This document shows positions 50,597 to 59,103 of a DNA stretch of 64,000 bases, one piece after another. The DNA lies in NCBI GenBank assembly GCA_031177685.1, contig JAPSGI010000004.1, positions 155,134 through 219,133 of the forward strand. Direction: 5' to 3'. The position numbers and the translations under genes are program-made. Each line of letters opens with the position of its first letter. Position 1 is the first letter of the stretch. Source of the DNA: Solirubrobacteraceae bacterium (lineage in GTDB: Bacteria; Actinomycetota; Thermoleophilia; Solirubrobacterales; Solirubrobacteraceae). The notes under the pieces are model-generated. The model was not told the DNA's origin, did no database searches, and worked only from the letters and a program-made list of their open reading frames with translations.

Positions 50597-51442
50597 ATGG
50601 CGTCCTTCCGCTACGGCAAGTACCGCCTCGCCTACACCGTCTACGGCGACGGACCGCGGACCACCGTGCTGCTCCCCGGCCTGCTGTTCTCTCAGCGGAT
50701 GCACATCCCGCTGGCCCGCGAGCTGGCCGAGCGCGGCAACCGCGTGGTGACGCTCGACCTGCTCGGCCACGGCCGTTCCAGCCGCCCGCGCGACATGCGC
50801 CAGTACTCGATGGAGCAGTTCGCGCAGCAGACCGTGGCGCTGCTCGACCACCTCGACCTCGCCGAGGCGGTGGTGGGCGGCACGTCGCTGGGCGCAAACG
50901 TCACGCTCAACGTGGCGACCGCGGCGCCGGACCGGCTGCGTGGAATGATCGTCGAGATGCCCGTGCTGGACAACGCGCTGCTCGGATGTGCGATCGCGTT
51001 CACGCCGCTGATGGTCTCGCTGACCTTCGGCGAGCCGGTGATGAAGCTGCTCCAGACCGGCGCGCGCGCCATCCCCGGCGACCGGCTGCCGTTCTGGGTC
51101 GACGTGGTGCTCGACTGGGCGCGGCAGGACCCGGGCCCCAGCGCGGCGGTGATCCAGGGCCTGTTCTTCGGGCGCGTGGCGCCCCCGCAGCCCGAGCGCG
51201 AGACGATCGCGGCGCCCGGGCTCGTGATCGGACACCCGCGCGACCCGGTGCACCCGTTCTCCGACGCCGACGCGCTGGCCCGCGAGCTGCCCAACGGGCG
51301 CCTGGTCGACGCCTCCTCGTTCTTCGAGATGCGCTTCGCGCCCGACCGGCTGACCGACGAGATCTCGGCCTTCATCGACGAGTGCTGGAAGCCGCGCAAG
51401 GCTCCGGCCAAGCGCCGCCGCGCGGCGGCACGGAGCGCCTGA
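50597..51442 (+). CDS. Alpha/beta hydrolase fold protein, possibly catalytically incomplete
   Basis: A 281-residue hydrolase-fold protein with nucleophile elbow Ser97 in VVGGTSLGAN and an acidic segment GHPRDPVHPF. The usual catalytic His before the last helix is not seen: the matching stretch reads VDASSFFEMRFAPDRL. It may use another base (His in HPRD or VHPF) or have lost hydrolase activity. It is divergent from the SDR pair, with a shared candidate operator. Confidence 0.8.
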   Translation: MASFRYGKYRLAYTVYGDGPRTTVLLPGLLFSQRMHIPLARELAERGNRVVTLDLLGHGRSSRPRDMRQYSMEQFAQQTVALLDHLDLAEAVVGGTSLGANVTLNVATAAPDRLRGMIVEMPVLDNALLGCAIAFTPLMVSLTFGEPVMKLLQTGARAIPGDRLPFWVDVVLDWARQDPGPSAAVIQGLFFGRVAPPQPERETIAAPGLVIGHPRDPVHPFSDADALARELPNGRLVDASSFFEMRFAPDRLTDEISAFIDECWKPRKAPAKRRRAAARSA

Positions 51443-51443
51443 C

Positions 51444-52157
51444 GTGTCGAGCCGCAAGGAGGAGAAGGAGCGCCTACGCCAGGAGCGGCTGGCCAAGGAG
51501 CAGGCGGCGCAGGCCGCGGAGCGCCGCCGGCGGCTGCTCGGCGTGCTCGCCGGGAGCGTGCTCGCCGTGGCCGCGCTCGGGGCGATCGTCGTGGCCGTGA
51601 TGGCGGGTGGCGGCTCGGATGACCCCAAGCCGGGCGGAGGCGACGGGCAGCGGGTGCCGATCCCGGCGCAGCAGATCACCAACCTCGACGACGCCGCGAA
51701 GGCCGCCGGCTGCACGGTGCGCAGCTTCGCGCCGGGTCCCGCCGACCGCCAGCACGTCGACGCGAGCGTGAACTACCAGCAGAACCCGCCGGTGTTCGGG
51801 CCGCACAACTCGACGCCCGCCAGCGACGGCAACTACGTAGGGCAGGGGACCGTGGAACGCGAGCAGCTGGTGCACTCCCTGGAGCACGGCCGCGTGGTCG
51901 TCTGGTACCGCGGCAACCTGACCAAGCGCCGGATCTCCCAGCTGGAGACCCTGTTCTACGAGCCGATCACCGGCCGGCCGCCCGAGTACAAGCAGCTCCT
52001 CGTGCAGGACGACGAGATTCCTGGGCAGGTCGCGGCCAGCGCCTGGGGACAGCAGATGGTGTGCCGAGCGTTCACCGACAAGACGTTCGACGCGCTGCGC
52101 GCCTTCCGCGCGCGCTACGTCGACAAGGGCCCGGAGAACATCCCGTTCCAGGGCTAG
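51444..52157 (+). CDS. DUF3105 membrane-anchored protein
   Basis: A 237-residue protein with a charged cytosolic N-terminus, one transmembrane helix (about residues 31-53) and an external DUF3105 domain. The family motif VHSLEHGRVVVWYRG is near residue 138; conserved His residues could bind a metal. Two cysteines (about 93 and 211) may form a disulfide. The GTG is one base after the hydrolase stop, so they are co-transcribed. Function unknown. Confidence 0.82.
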   Translation: MSSRKEEKERLRQERLAKEQAAQAAERRRRLLGVLAGSVLAVAALGAIVVAVMAGGGSDDPKPGGGDGQRVPIPAQQITNLDDAAKAAGCTVRSFAPGPADRQHVDASVNYQQNPPVFGPHNSTPASDGNYVGQGTVEREQLVHSLEHGRVVVWYRGNLTKRRISQLETLFYEPITGRPPEYKQLLVQDDEIPGQVAASAWGQQMVCRAFTDKTFDALRAFRARYVDKGPENIPFQG

Positions 52158-52190
52158 CGACGGGGTAGGCGCAACCCGCGACGCGTCGAA

Positions 52191-53705
52191 GTGTTCCGGG
52201 TGGCGATGCTCGACGCCCCGGTCGACTTCGAGGCGGCCGTCCCGGTCCGTCCCGCCGTCGCGGCGTCGCGGACGATTCGCACCGCGCGGCGCTTCGACCT
52301 CTTCGGCTTCCGCTGGCGGGCGGGGGCGGAGCCGCGCCTGCGCGTGCGCGTGCGGCGCCGCGGGCGCTGGAGCCGGTGGGTCGCCGTGCCCCACGCGCAC
52401 GCCCCGCTGCGCCGGCGCGGGCAGGAGGGCTCCGAGCCGGTGTGGGCGGGCGGCGCCGACGCCTTCCAGCTGCGGGTGCGCGGACGGGCGCCCGGCCTGC
52501 GCGCCCACTTCGTGGCGGTACCCCGCCGGCCGCGGCCCGTGGCCCGGCGCGCGGCGGCGCCGGGCCAGCCGCCGATCGTCTCGCGCGCCGCCTGGGGCGC
52601 CTCGAAGTGCCCCCCGCGCGAGGCGCCGGGCTACGGGCGCGTGGACGTCGCGTTCGTGCACCACACCGTCAACGCCAACGACTACGGCCCCGAGGAGTCG
52701 CCGGCCATGGTGCTGGCCATCTGCCGCTTCCACCGCAACCACAACGGCTGGTCGGACGTGGGCTACAACTTCCTCGTCGACCGCTACGGGCAGGTCTTCG
52801 AGGGCCGCGCGGGCGGCGTGGACCGCGCGGTGGTGGGCGCCCAGGCCGCCGGCTACAACTCGGTCTCGACCGGCGTGTCGAGCATCGGCGAGTTCACGGC
52901 CGAGCCGCAGACCGGCGCCGGCACGAGCGCGCTGGCGCGGCTGCTGGCGTGGAAGCTCGGGGTGCACGGGGTTCCCGCCGAGGGTCGGATCACCACGCGC
53001 GGCCGGACCTTCGAGCGCATCTCCGGCCACCGCGACGCGAACTCGACCGCGTGTCCGGGCGACGCGCTGTACGCCCAGCTGCCGGACCTGCGCCGGCGCG
53101 TGGCGACCGGGGACTTCGGCGCCGCCGGCGGTCTGGCCCTGACGGCGCCGCGGCGCGTGCGGGTCCCGGATGCCGTCGCGTTCGGAGGCACGCTCGCCGA
53201 CCCCGCCGGGGTGCCGCTGGGCGGGCGGCCTGTCGAGCTGCAGGCCCGCCTCGCGGGAGGCGACTGGGTGCGGGTGAGCGGGACCGTGACGGCGGCGGAC
53301 GGCACGTGGTGGATCTCCTTGCCCACGACGCGCAGCGGGGTGTTTCGGGCGGTGTTCCCGGGCGATGGCGCCGCGCCGCCCTCGACCTCTCCGGCACGCC
53401 GCGTGGCGGTGCTGCCGCGGATCGAGGCCCGGGCGACGCGGGCACGCGTGCGGCGGGGCCAGGTGGTGCGGCTGCTGGGCTCGACGTCGCCGCCCAAGCG
53501 GGGGCTGGTGGTGCTGGCGTGGCGCCGGGCGCGAGGCGGATTGCGGTTCGCGGGGCGCTTCGGGGTGCTGGAGCGCGGGCGCGGATGGTCCGCCGTAGTG
53601 CGCGTGCGCTCCGCCGGCCTCTATCGCTTCCAGGTGCGCTCGCGGGCCGATCGCGCGAACGCCGCAGGCTCGTCGAACGTGGTCTGGGTGCGGAGTGTGG
53701 GCTGA
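52191..53705 (+). CDS. PGRP/N-acetylmuramoyl-L-alanine amidase domain protein
   Basis: A 504-residue protein. Residues about 130-305 are a peptidoglycan-recognition amidase domain: SRAAWGA, VDVAFVHHTVNANDY (zinc His), WSDVGYNFLVDRYGQVFEGRAGG, SGHRDANSTACPGDALY (zinc His and Cys). An N-terminal beta-rich region resembles those in other actinobacterial PGRP proteins. The C-terminal 200 residues look like two Ig-like domains. No signal peptide is seen from GTG 52191; a start further on (ATG 52206) does not add one, so secretion is unclear. Confidence 0.82.
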   Translation: MFRVAMLDAPVDFEAAVPVRPAVAASRTIRTARRFDLFGFRWRAGAEPRLRVRVRRRGRWSRWVAVPHAHAPLRRRGQEGSEPVWAGGADAFQLRVRGRAPGLRAHFVAVPRRPRPVARRAAAPGQPPIVSRAAWGASKCPPREAPGYGRVDVAFVHHTVNANDYGPEESPAMVLAICRFHRNHNGWSDVGYNFLVDRYGQVFEGRAGGVDRAVVGAQAAGYNSVSTGVSSIGEFTAEPQTGAGTSALARLLAWKLGVHGVPAEGRITTRGRTFERISGHRDANSTACPGDALYAQLPDLRRRVATGDFGAAGGLALTAPRRVRVPDAVAFGGTLADPAGVPLGGRPVELQARLAGGDWVRVSGTVTAADGTWWISLPTTRSGVFRAVFPGDGAAPPSTSPARRVAVLPRIEARATRARVRRGQVVRLLGSTSPPKRGLVVLAWRRARGGLRFAGRFGVLERGRGWSAVVRVRSAGLYRFQVRSRADRANAAGSSNVVWVRSVG

Positions 53706-53710
53706 GCCTT

Positions 53711-54706
53711 TCAGTGGGGGGTTGGGGGGCCGGGCGGGTCGACTATGTCTCGGCCGGTCGGCTGCAGATCGGCGTCTAGCTCTAGCTGCCAGTAGTAGCG
53801 GGTGAAGGTCAGACCGTGCCGGTACTCGCCGACGTGGGGCTCTACCCGCTCGCCGGCGGCCATGCGGACGATGAGCTCCGGGTACGTGCGGCCCGGGAGG
53901 GCGGCGTACGTCGGTGCGGGGAAGGCTCCGCCGAAGCGCGTGTTGACGTCGGTGATCCCCAGGCCCATGTCCCGGTCGCGGAAGGCCTGCACCGTGCAGG
54001 GGCCGCGGACTCCGAGGGCCTCGGCCGTGCGGCGGCCCAGGTCGACGAGCTCGGGGTCGTCGAGGACGGTGCCCTTGATCGACTCGCCGCCGCGCGACTC
54101 CAGCATCGAGCGGGGGATGGCGTTGAGGCAGCGGCCGTCGAGGTCGCAGAGCAGGTCGACGGAGAACTCGGGCCCGCGCATCAGCTTCTGCACCATCACC
54201 GGCTCGGCCACGTAGCGGCAGAAGAACTCGACCTGCTCGGCGTCGTGGGCGGGATGGATGGAGCGCGCGCCCGAGCCGCGGCGCGGCTTCACCATGGCCG
54301 GGAGGAAGTCGACCGGCTCGCCGGGCAGGACCGTGGGCGGCGACGGGAGCCCGAGGCACTGCAGCAGCAGGTGCGTCTCGTACTTGTCGAACGTCGCCGC
54401 GGCGATGCCCGGGTCGGGGACGAAGGCGGGCAGGCGTCCCGCCGCGCGCGCGTGCGCCAGGACCTCGAGGTCGAGATCGGTCAGCGGCACGACCGCGCCG
54501 ACGCCGTGACGGGCGCAGAGCTCCTCCAGCGCCGGGACGTAGGCCGGATCGTCGAAGCGGGGCACCGCGGTGCGCACGTGCGCGGCGTACTGGGCGGGCG
54601 CGAGCGGGTTGGGATCGGCCGCGACGACCGTCGTGTGCTGGGCGAAGGCCGACACGATGTCGTAGCGCTTGCCCACGCCGGTGAGCAGGACGGCGGGGGG
54701 AGTCAT
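53711..54706 (-). CDS. ATP-grasp ligase
   Basis: A 331-residue ATP-grasp enzyme of the carbamoyl-phosphate-synthetase-large-subunit-like type (N-terminal PreATP-grasp VLLTGVGKRYD, then FVPDPGIAAATFDKYETHLLLQCLG, GPEFSVDLL and ITDVNTRFGGAF metal region). It would join a carboxylate to an amine using ATP. It overlaps the phosphoglycosyl transferase gene by ATGA, so it may amidate or aminoacylate a sugar of the polysaccharide. Exact substrate unknown. Confidence 0.82.
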   Translation of the reverse strand: MTPPAVLLTGVGKRYDIVSAFAQHTTVVAADPNPLAPAQYAAHVRTAVPRFDDPAYVPALEELCARHGVGAVVPLTDLDLEVLAHARAAGRLPAFVPDPGIAAATFDKYETHLLLQCLGLPSPPTVLPGEPVDFLPAMVKPRRGSGARSIHPAHDAEQVEFFCRYVAEPVMVQKLMRGPEFSVDLLCDLDGRCLNAIPRSMLESRGGESIKGTVLDDPELVDLGRRTAEALGVRGPCTVQAFRDRDMGLGITDVNTRFGGAFPAPTYAALPGRTYPELIVRMAAGERVEPHVGEYRHGLTFTRYYWQLELDADLQPTGRDIVDPPGPPTPH

Positions 54707-55284
54707 CGCCAGCCGCCCGTGTCGCCCTTGTACAGCCCCTCGCCGCGCAGCAGGATCTTCAGGGTCCGGCCGAGGATCCTCAGATCGAGCGCCAGCGACC
54801 GGTGCTCCACGTACCAGAGGTCCAGCTCGATGCGCTCGTCCCAGGGCAGCGACGCACGCCCGTTGACCTGCGCCCAGCCGGTGATGCCGGGGCGCACCGC
54901 GAGCCGGCCGCGCTGGCGCTCGGTGTACTGCTCGACCTGCACGGGGATCGTGGGGCGCGGGCCCACGATCGACATCTCGCCGCGCAGCACGTTGACCAGG
55001 TTGGGCAGCTCGTCCAGCGAGGTCCGGCGCAGGAACGCGCCGACGCGGGTGATGCGCGGATCGCCCTCGTTGACCGCCATCCCGGCGCCCTGGTGCTCGG
55101 CGCCGTGGACCATCGTGCGCAGCTTGAGCAGGTCGAACGGGCGGCCGTCGCGCCCGATGCGCCGCTGACGGTAGATCGGGTGGCCCGGCGACTCCAAGCG
55201 GATCGCGGCCATGGCGGCGAGCAGGACCGGCCCGCCGAGGAGAAGGCCGGCCGCCGCGAGCGCCACGTCGAGCGCGCGCTTCAC
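54703..55284 (-). CDS. Monotopic phosphoglycosyl transferase (bacterial sugar transferase)
   Basis: The 193-residue protein is a PglC-like enzyme: a membrane re-entrant helix (about 3-27), the IYRQRRIGRDGRPFDLLKLRTM segment, catalytic Asp91-Glu92 in SLDELPN and SIVGPRP. It would load the first sugar phosphate onto undecaprenyl phosphate, starting repeat-unit assembly. It starts at GTG 55284 within a GTGA overlap with the glycosyltransferase gene. Confidence 0.92.
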   Translation of the reverse strand: MKRALDVALAAAGLLLGGPVLLAAMAAIRLESPGHPIYRQRRIGRDGRPFDLLKLRTMVHGAEHQGAGMAVNEGDPRITRVGAFLRRTSLDELPNLVNVLRGEMSIVGPRPTIPVQVEQYTERQRGRLAVRPGITGWAQVNGRASLPWDERIELDLWYVEHRSLALDLRILGRTLKILLRGEGLYKGDTGGWR

Positions 55285-56420
55285 CGCGTCCCCTCCGCGG
55301 GCTCCCAGCCGGCGGGCGTGCCGTGGCGCAGCCAGTCCCACAGGCCCGCGGCCAGCGAGGCCGTCGTGAGCACGTAGTAGCGCGCCACCAGGAGCGGGCG
55401 CGCGGGGACCGCCCGGGCCGCGAGTGCGGCGGCGAGCAGCCCCGCCTGCAGGGCGAGCGTGACCCAGTACGCCGCGCCGGCGCCCGCCGCCACCAGCGCC
55501 ACGTTGAGCCCCAGCGCGGCGACGTGCAGGAACGGCGACACGTAGCGCAGCACCCGGTGCGAGGCGATCATCAGCGCGTAGAGCGGCGGGTAGCCGCGCG
55601 GCGACAGCATCCCCCCGCGCACGACGATCGGCCACGTGTGGCTCATCATCCGCCGCTTGCGGGCGAACTCCCCCTCGATCGAGGGCACCATCTTCTCCAC
55701 CGCCCGCGCGCCCGGCGCGTACGCCGCCCGCCAGCCGCGCTTGACCATGTTGAAGGGGAACGACAGGTCGTGCCCCATGATCGGGTCGACCTCGAAGTAG
55801 GCCTCGCGGCGCGTGGCGTAGATCGCCCCGTTGCCGCCCGTGACCGAGCACAGGCGCGACTCCAGCCCGCGCAGCCACGTCTCGTAGCGCCAGTACAGCC
55901 CCTCCTGGTTGTCGCCGCCGGCGTCCACGAAGCGCACCTGCCCGCACACGTAGCCCACGCGCGGGTCGGCGAAGGGCGCCACCAGCTCGCGCAGCGCGCC
56001 GGGCTCCCAGGTGGCGTTGGCGTCGGAGAACGCCACGATCTCGCCGCGCGCCCGCGCCACCGCGGCGTCCTGCGTGCGCACCTTGCCGCCCCGCGGGTTC
56101 TCCAGCACCAGGTCGGCGCCGGCCGCGCGGGCGCGCTGCGGCGTCCCGTCGCGCGAGCCGTCGGTGGAGACGATCACCTCCAGGCGCTCGCGCGGCCAGT
56201 CCAGCGCGCGCACGTTCGCGACCCGGGCGGCGATCACGTCCGCCTCGTGGTAGGCGGCCACGATCAGCGAGACGTCGGGCTCCTCCCCGGGCGCGGGGGG
56301 CGGCGGGACCGCGCGCCCCCGGCGCACCCGCGCCAGCCCGGCCAGCAGCACGCCGTAGCCGGCCTGCGTGTAGACGAGCAGCCCGGCGCAGGCCCAGAAG
56401 GCGATCTCCACCGCGGTCAC
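55281..56420 (-). CDS. Family 2 (GT-A) glycosyltransferase, membrane bound
   Basis: A 379-residue GT2 with an N-terminal helix (5-22), a GT-A domain (SLIVAAYHEADVIAARVAN, STDGSRDGTP, FSDANATWEPGAL for the metal region, and a GGNGAIYATRR acceptor loop) and C-terminal helices (about 280-345). It adds a sugar to the lipid-linked unit. The GTG overlaps the upstream GT4 gene (GTGA). Confidence 0.9.
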   Translation of the reverse strand: MTAVEIAFWACAGLLVYTQAGYGVLLAGLARVRRGRAVPPPPAPGEEPDVSLIVAAYHEADVIAARVANVRALDWPRERLEVIVSTDGSRDGTPQRARAAGADLVLENPRGGKVRTQDAAVARARGEIVAFSDANATWEPGALRELVAPFADPRVGYVCGQVRFVDAGGDNQEGLYWRYETWLRGLESRLCSVTGGNGAIYATRREAYFEVDPIMGHDLSFPFNMVKRGWRAAYAPGARAVEKMVPSIEGEFARKRRMMSHTWPIVVRGGMLSPRGYPPLYALMIASHRVLRYVSPFLHVAALGLNVALVAAGAGAAYWVTLALQAGLLAAALAARAVPARPLLVARYYVLTTASLAAGLWDWLRHGTPAGWEPAEGTR

Positions 56421-57529
56421 GGCCGCGCATTCTCGCGGAGCAGGGACTCGTAGAGCTCGAGGTGGCGGGCGGCGACCGCGTCCCACGAGTAGCGCGTCGC
56501 CGCCGCCTCGCGCGCGCCCGCGGCCAGGGCGGCGCGGCGGCGCTCGTCCTCCAGCAGCCGGCGCAGCGCGCGGTGCAGCGCCGCCGGGTCGCCCGGGGGC
56601 ACCAGCTCGGCGGCGCCCGCCTCGGCCACCTCGGGGAAGCCGCCGATCGCCGAGAGCAGCAGCGGGCGTCCGAAGGCCAGCGCCGTCGCCAGTACGCCGG
56701 ACTGGTCGATCTCGCGGTAGGGGAGCACCACGAGGTCGGCGCGGCGCAACAGCGCCGGGATCCGCGCCTCGTCCACGAAGCGCGGCAGGAAGCGCACCGA
56801 CGGGGTGGCGCGGGCGCGCAGCGGCCCCAGCGGCATGCGCGGCATTCCGACGATCCACAGCTCGGCCGCGCCGATCTCGCGCCAGGCGTCCAGCAGGACG
56901 TCCACGCCCTTGTAGGGGCGCAGCAGGCCGAAGAACAGGACCACCGGGCCCTCCACCTCGGCCAGCTCGGCCGGCAGCGGTTCCTCGCGCGGCAGGCGCG
57001 TCAGGTAGTCGAAGGCGCCGTGCGCGATCACGTGCACCTTCTCCGCGGGCACCTCGAGCTCGCCGACCAGGCGCGCGCGCCCGTGGCGCGAGTGCACGAC
57101 GACGGCGTCCACGCGGTCGTAGAGCCGCCGCTGGGCCCGGCGCTGCCCTGCGCGCGGCTCGCGCGGCAGCACGTCGTGCGCGGTCAGCACCACCGGCCGG
57201 TCGCGCGGAAGCAGCGCGCGGTCGAGGTGCTGGACGGTCAGCCACTGGAAATGGACCACGTCGGCGTCGCGCGCCGCGCCGCGGTAGCGCAGCATGTCCG
57301 GGACGTGCTGCGCGAGCTTGGCGGCCCGCCGCGCGCGCGATCCCGGCCGCCCGGGAGCGAGCCGGTAGAAGCGCTCGTCGACGGCGTAGCCGGCGGCGGG
57401 CGGGACCTCGCCGTAGCCGAAGCGGCTGGTCACCAGCCGCACGTCCGCGCCGGCCCGCGCGAGCGCCGCGGACAGCGAGCGGTCGTAGGGCGGGGTGAAC
57501 GCGGAGGGGTCGACGACGTCCACGCGCAT
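56417..57529 (-). CDS. Family 4 (GT-B) glycosyltransferase
   Basis: A 370-residue GT-B enzyme with the GT4 hallmarks: VVHFQWLTVQHLDRALL (acceptor domain), VVLFFGLLRPYKGVDVLLDAW (nucleotide-sugar binding), and the EX7E-type end of SGVLATALAFGRPLLLSAIGGFPEVAEAG. It starts the ATP-grasp/PGT/GT2 run and probably builds the repeat unit. Coupled downstream by GTGA. Confidence 0.92.
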   Translation of the reverse strand: MRVDVVDPSAFTPPYDRSLSAALARAGADVRLVTSRFGYGEVPPAAGYAVDERFYRLAPGRPGSRARRAAKLAQHVPDMLRYRGAARDADVVHFQWLTVQHLDRALLPRDRPVVLTAHDVLPREPRAGQRRAQRRLYDRVDAVVVHSRHGRARLVGELEVPAEKVHVIAHGAFDYLTRLPREEPLPAELAEVEGPVVLFFGLLRPYKGVDVLLDAWREIGAAELWIVGMPRMPLGPLRARATPSVRFLPRFVDEARIPALLRRADLVVLPYREIDQSGVLATALAFGRPLLLSAIGGFPEVAEAGAAELVPPGDPAALHRALRRLLEDERRRAALAAGAREAAATRYSWDAVAARHLELYESLLRENARP

Positions 57530-57564
57530 GGCGCGGCATCATCGCGCTTTGAGCCCAGCAGGCC

Positions 57565-57594
57565 CGCGCTCCGGGCTTACGGCCCCGGAGCGCG
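57565..57594 (-). terminator. Perfect 11-bp stem-loop after the flippase gene
   Basis: Arms CGCGCTCCGGG (57565-57575) and CCCGGAGCGCG (57584-57594) pair perfectly around an eight-base loop. It lies 20 bases downstream of the flippase stop (minus strand) and upstream of the GT4 start, so it likely ends the flippase transcript. No T-tract. Confidence 0.7.
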
Positions 57595-57614
57595 GTCCCG
57601 GCCAGGCTGACGCC

Positions 57615-59075
57615 TCATACCCGCGATCGGCGCGCCGCGAACCACGCCCGTGCGCGCGCGGTCTCGCCGGCGGAGGGGAAGCGCGTGAGGAGCAGCAGCA
57701 CCGGGATCGAGAGCAGTGCGCCCGTGCGGGCGAGCAGCCCATCGGCGCCGGAAGTGGGCAGCAGCAGCTCGCCCGCCACGGTGACCGCGCTCAGCACGGC
57801 GACCGCGTGCAGCAGCCGTCCCCACTCGAAGTCCACCGCGAACAGGCGGCGCGTGAGCGCGAACATGACCGCGAGCATCACCACGTAGGCGCCGCACAGC
57901 GCGAGCCCCGCCCCGGCGATCCCCAGCGGCGGAACGAGCACCACGAGCAGGACCACGTTCACCACGAGCCCGACCGCCGCGGCGGGGAAGTTGCGCGTCG
58001 TGACCTTCGCCCGCCCGGCCATCACGACGAGCACCAGGAACAGCCCGTACAGCGCCCAGCCCAGCGCGACCCACGGCATCGCCTCGAAGGCGCCGTGGAA
58101 CTCGGGCGTGGTCAGCAGGCGCAGGGCCCAGCGCCCCAGCAGGGTGAGCGCGGCGACCACCAGCCCCGTGAAGACGACGTAGTACGTCGCCACGAGCGCG
58201 TAGAAGCGCCGCGCCTCGGTGTCGTCGCGGATCGAGTAGGCGAGCGGCGGCCACGCGTACTGGAAGGCGCGCGTGACCAGGATGACCACGGTGGCCAGCT
58301 TCACCGCCAGGGAATACAGGCCGGCTGCGCCGGCGCTCTCGACCCGGTACAGGTAGAGGCGGTCCACGATGTTCAGCGCGAACACCGAGACCTCGGCCGG
58401 CACGGTGGGCAGGCCGAAGCGCAGCAGCGCGGGGAGATGGAGGCGCTCGATGCGGTGCGGCAGCCCGATCCGCGCCCGCAGCACCCACAGCAGGCCGAGC
58501 AGCACGGCCGTCGAGGCGGCGAAGTTGCCCAGCAGCAGCCCGCGCGCGCCTTCGTCCTCGAACACCACGAGCCAGACCGACAGGCCGATGGTCAGCGCGA
58601 CGTTCACCAGCGACGCGCGCAGGAAGGTGCCCGCGCGCTCGTCCACCCGCAGCACGGCGTAGGTCATCTCCAGGTTGGTGAACGACCACAGCCCCAGGAC
58701 CGTGATCAGCATCAGCGTCGTGTCGCGGAAGCCCAGGACCAGCTCGGACAGCGGCCCGGCGAGCGCCGCGGCCAGCGCGGCGACCAGCGTGGTGACGGCC
58801 AGCACGACGCCCGTGGCGGCCTTCGTCAGGCGCTCGCGCGCGGCGGGCGCGGCGTCGTCGAAGTAGAAGCGCACGAACGCCTCGACCAGCCCGAGGCGGA
58901 TCACGATCGACACCAGGATCACCAGCGTCAGCAGCAGGTCCGCCGTGCCGTAGTCCCGGGTGGTGAGGTGCCGGGTGTAGACCGGCAGCAGGATCACGGC
59001 GACGCCCTTGGCCAGCGCCTCGCCCACCTGGTAGGCGGCGCCCGTGCGCGCCAGGCGCCGGAAGTAGTCGTACAT
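57615..59075 (-). CDS. Polysaccharide flippase (MATE/MOP superfamily, Wzx-like)
   Basis: A 486-residue membrane protein with about fourteen helices and the typical Wzx N-terminus (YQVGEALAKGVAVILLPVYTRHLTTRDYGTADLLLTLVI region). It would flip lipid-linked repeat units across the membrane. It is on the same strand as the GT4 gene but has its own terminator, and is divergent from another glycosyltransferase gene (28 bases between starts). Confidence 0.92.
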   Translation of the reverse strand: MYDYFRRLARTGAAYQVGEALAKGVAVILLPVYTRHLTTRDYGTADLLLTLVILVSIVIRLGLVEAFVRFYFDDAAPAARERLTKAATGVVLAVTTLVAALAAALAGPLSELVLGFRDTTLMLITVLGLWSFTNLEMTYAVLRVDERAGTFLRASLVNVALTIGLSVWLVVFEDEGARGLLLGNFAASTAVLLGLLWVLRARIGLPHRIERLHLPALLRFGLPTVPAEVSVFALNIVDRLYLYRVESAGAAGLYSLAVKLATVVILVTRAFQYAWPPLAYSIRDDTEARRFYALVATYYVVFTGLVVAALTLLGRWALRLLTTPEFHGAFEAMPWVALGWALYGLFLVLVVMAGRAKVTTRNFPAAAVGLVVNVVLLVVLVPPLGIAGAGLALCGAYVVMLAVMFALTRRLFAVDFEWGRLLHAVAVLSAVTVAGELLLPTSGADGLLARTGALLSIPVLLLLTRFPSAGETARARAWFAARRSRV

Positions 59076-59103
59076 CGCGGCAGGACGCTAGCGTCCGCCC
59101 GCG

